A stretch of DNA of 6,095 bases from Desulfovibrionaceae bacterium UBA6814. GTDB lineage: Bacteria; Desulfobacterota; Desulfovibrionia; Desulfovibrionales; Desulfovibrionaceae. Below, in pieces: positions 5,540 through 6,095 of the stretch. The stretch lies in the NCBI GenBank assembly GCA_002452635.1, contig DKEU01000053.1, forward strand, positions 1-6,095. Direction: 5' to 3'. The first letter of the stretch is position 1. Each line of letters opens with the position of its first letter. The translations under genes were made by a program, and so were the position numbers. The notes beneath the pieces are model-generated. The model was not told the DNA's origin and did not search any database. It saw only the letters and a list, made by a program, of their open reading frames with translations.

Positions 5540-6095
5540 CTAGTTGCCCGCCTCGTCCCTGGCCCGGATCTCGGCGCGCTTGATCTTGCCCGAGATGGTC
5601 TTGGGCAGCTCGGCCACGAAGTCGATGACCCGGGGGTACTTGTAGGGCGCGGTCACGGTCTTCACGTGCTCCTGCAGCTCCTTGGCCAGCTCCTCGGAGG
5701 CCTCGAAGCCTGCGGCCAGCACCACCGTGGCCTTGACCGCCTGGCCGCGCACCTTGTCGGGCACGCCGGTGACCGCGGCCTCGATGACCGCCGGGTGGGA
5801 GATGAGCGCGCTCTCCACCTCGAAGGGGCCGATGCGGTAGCCCGAGCTCTTGATCAGGTCGTCCATGCGGCCCAGGAACCAGTAGTACCCGTCCTCGTCC
5901 ATCCAGGCCTTGTCGCCGGTGTGGTAGATGCCGTCGTACTCGGCCGCGGCGGTGCGCTCCGGGTCGTCCAGGTAGTGGGTGAACAGGCCCAGGGTGCGCG
6001 GGGAGGGCACCTTGATGCAGATCTCCCCCTCCTCGCCCGGGGCCACCGGCTTGTTGCCGGCGTCCAGGAGCACCAGGTCCCAGCCCGGGCAGGGC
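5540..6095 (-). CDS. AMP-forming acyl-CoA synthetase, C-terminal part only
   Basis: Enzymes of this family join a carboxylic acid to CoA through an acyl-adenylate, using ATP. Only the last 184 codons are visible; the frame runs off the right edge (PCPGWDLVLLDAGN), so the start is outside. Counting from the first full codon, YHTGDKAWMDEDGYYWFLGR (57-76) is the conserved adenylate-forming core motif with its Asp at 61. DLIKSSGYRIGPFEVESAL is the hinge and start of the mobile C-terminal domain. PKTISGKIKR carries the conserved catalytic Lys at 170 (codon 5587-5585). The SSGYRIGPFEVE and PYKYPR forms are closest to the medium-chain/acetyl-CoA synthetase-like (ACSM) group from memory of the family. 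Chain length specificity cannot be judged from this fragment, since the acyl pocket lies upstream. A strong terminator follows the TAG stop. Confidence 0.93.
   Translation of the reverse strand, partial: PCPGWDLVLLDAGNKPVAPGEEGEICIKVPSPRTLGLFTHYLDDPERTAAAEYDGIYHTGDKAWMDEDGYYWFLGRMDDLIKSSGYRIGPFEVESALISHPAVIEAAVTGVPDKVRGQAVKATVVLAAGFEASEELAKELQEHVKTVTAPYKYPRVIDFVAELPKTISGKIKRAEIRARDEAGN

Noticed and set aside
4540..5583. A 347-codon + strand frame opposite the transporter
   Set aside because: It is Gln/Gly/His-rich low complexity. The - strand encodes a clear EamA protein with a perfect ribosome site.

Overview
This is a GC-rich bacterial window (roughly 70 % G+C by eye in the coding parts, with third positions mostly G or C). 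It holds five protein genes, two of them cut by the window edges. The N-terminal sensor module of the first kinase (a GAF-like domain with WQYPEVACARI and EVCYLEERPESGEGPFL) is of a kind I associate with Desulfovibrio-type deltaproteobacteria (Desulfobacterota). That host assignment is inference; no rRNA or marker gene is present to confirm it.

Layout. On the + strand, positions 1-1701 carry a two-component pair: a NarX/DegS-like (HisKA_3) histidine kinase, open at the left edge, and a NarL/FixJ-type response regulator. The regulator starts on a GTG inside the kinase gene, so the two are probably translationally coupled. On the - strand, read from the right edge, come the C-terminal end of an AMP-forming acyl-CoA synthetase (6095-5540), a strong intrinsic terminator (5531-5501), a ten-helix EamA/DMT-family transporter (5472-4594), and an 882-residue membrane-bound hybrid-sensor kinase with MASE1, two PAS, HisKA and HATPase_c domains (4515-1867). 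The MASE1 kinase has a near-consensus sigma-70 promoter (TTGACT, 16 bp, TACAAT) and no regulator gene beside it.

The regulator and the MASE1 kinase converge on a 165-bp gap. Most of that gap is a 109-bp AT-rich element (1763-1871, about 40 % G+C by hand count). It has 23-bp imperfect terminal inverted repeats (20 of 23 matching), an inner perfect 11-bp palindrome, and three copies of a 13-bp motif. It looks like a MITE- or REP-like palindromic element, and its right end supplies the stop codon of the MASE1 kinase. It is the only part of the window not explained by ordinary genes.

How the parts work together: the NarX/NarL-like pair should form one phosphorelay of unknown signal. The MASE1 kinase is an orphan whose partner lies elsewhere. 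The acyl-CoA synthetase and the transporter are neighbours on one strand but are separated by a terminator, so a shared function is not shown. I saw no CRISPR array, tRNA or rRNA gene, phage gene, or intact transposase, and no convincing new multi-gene system.
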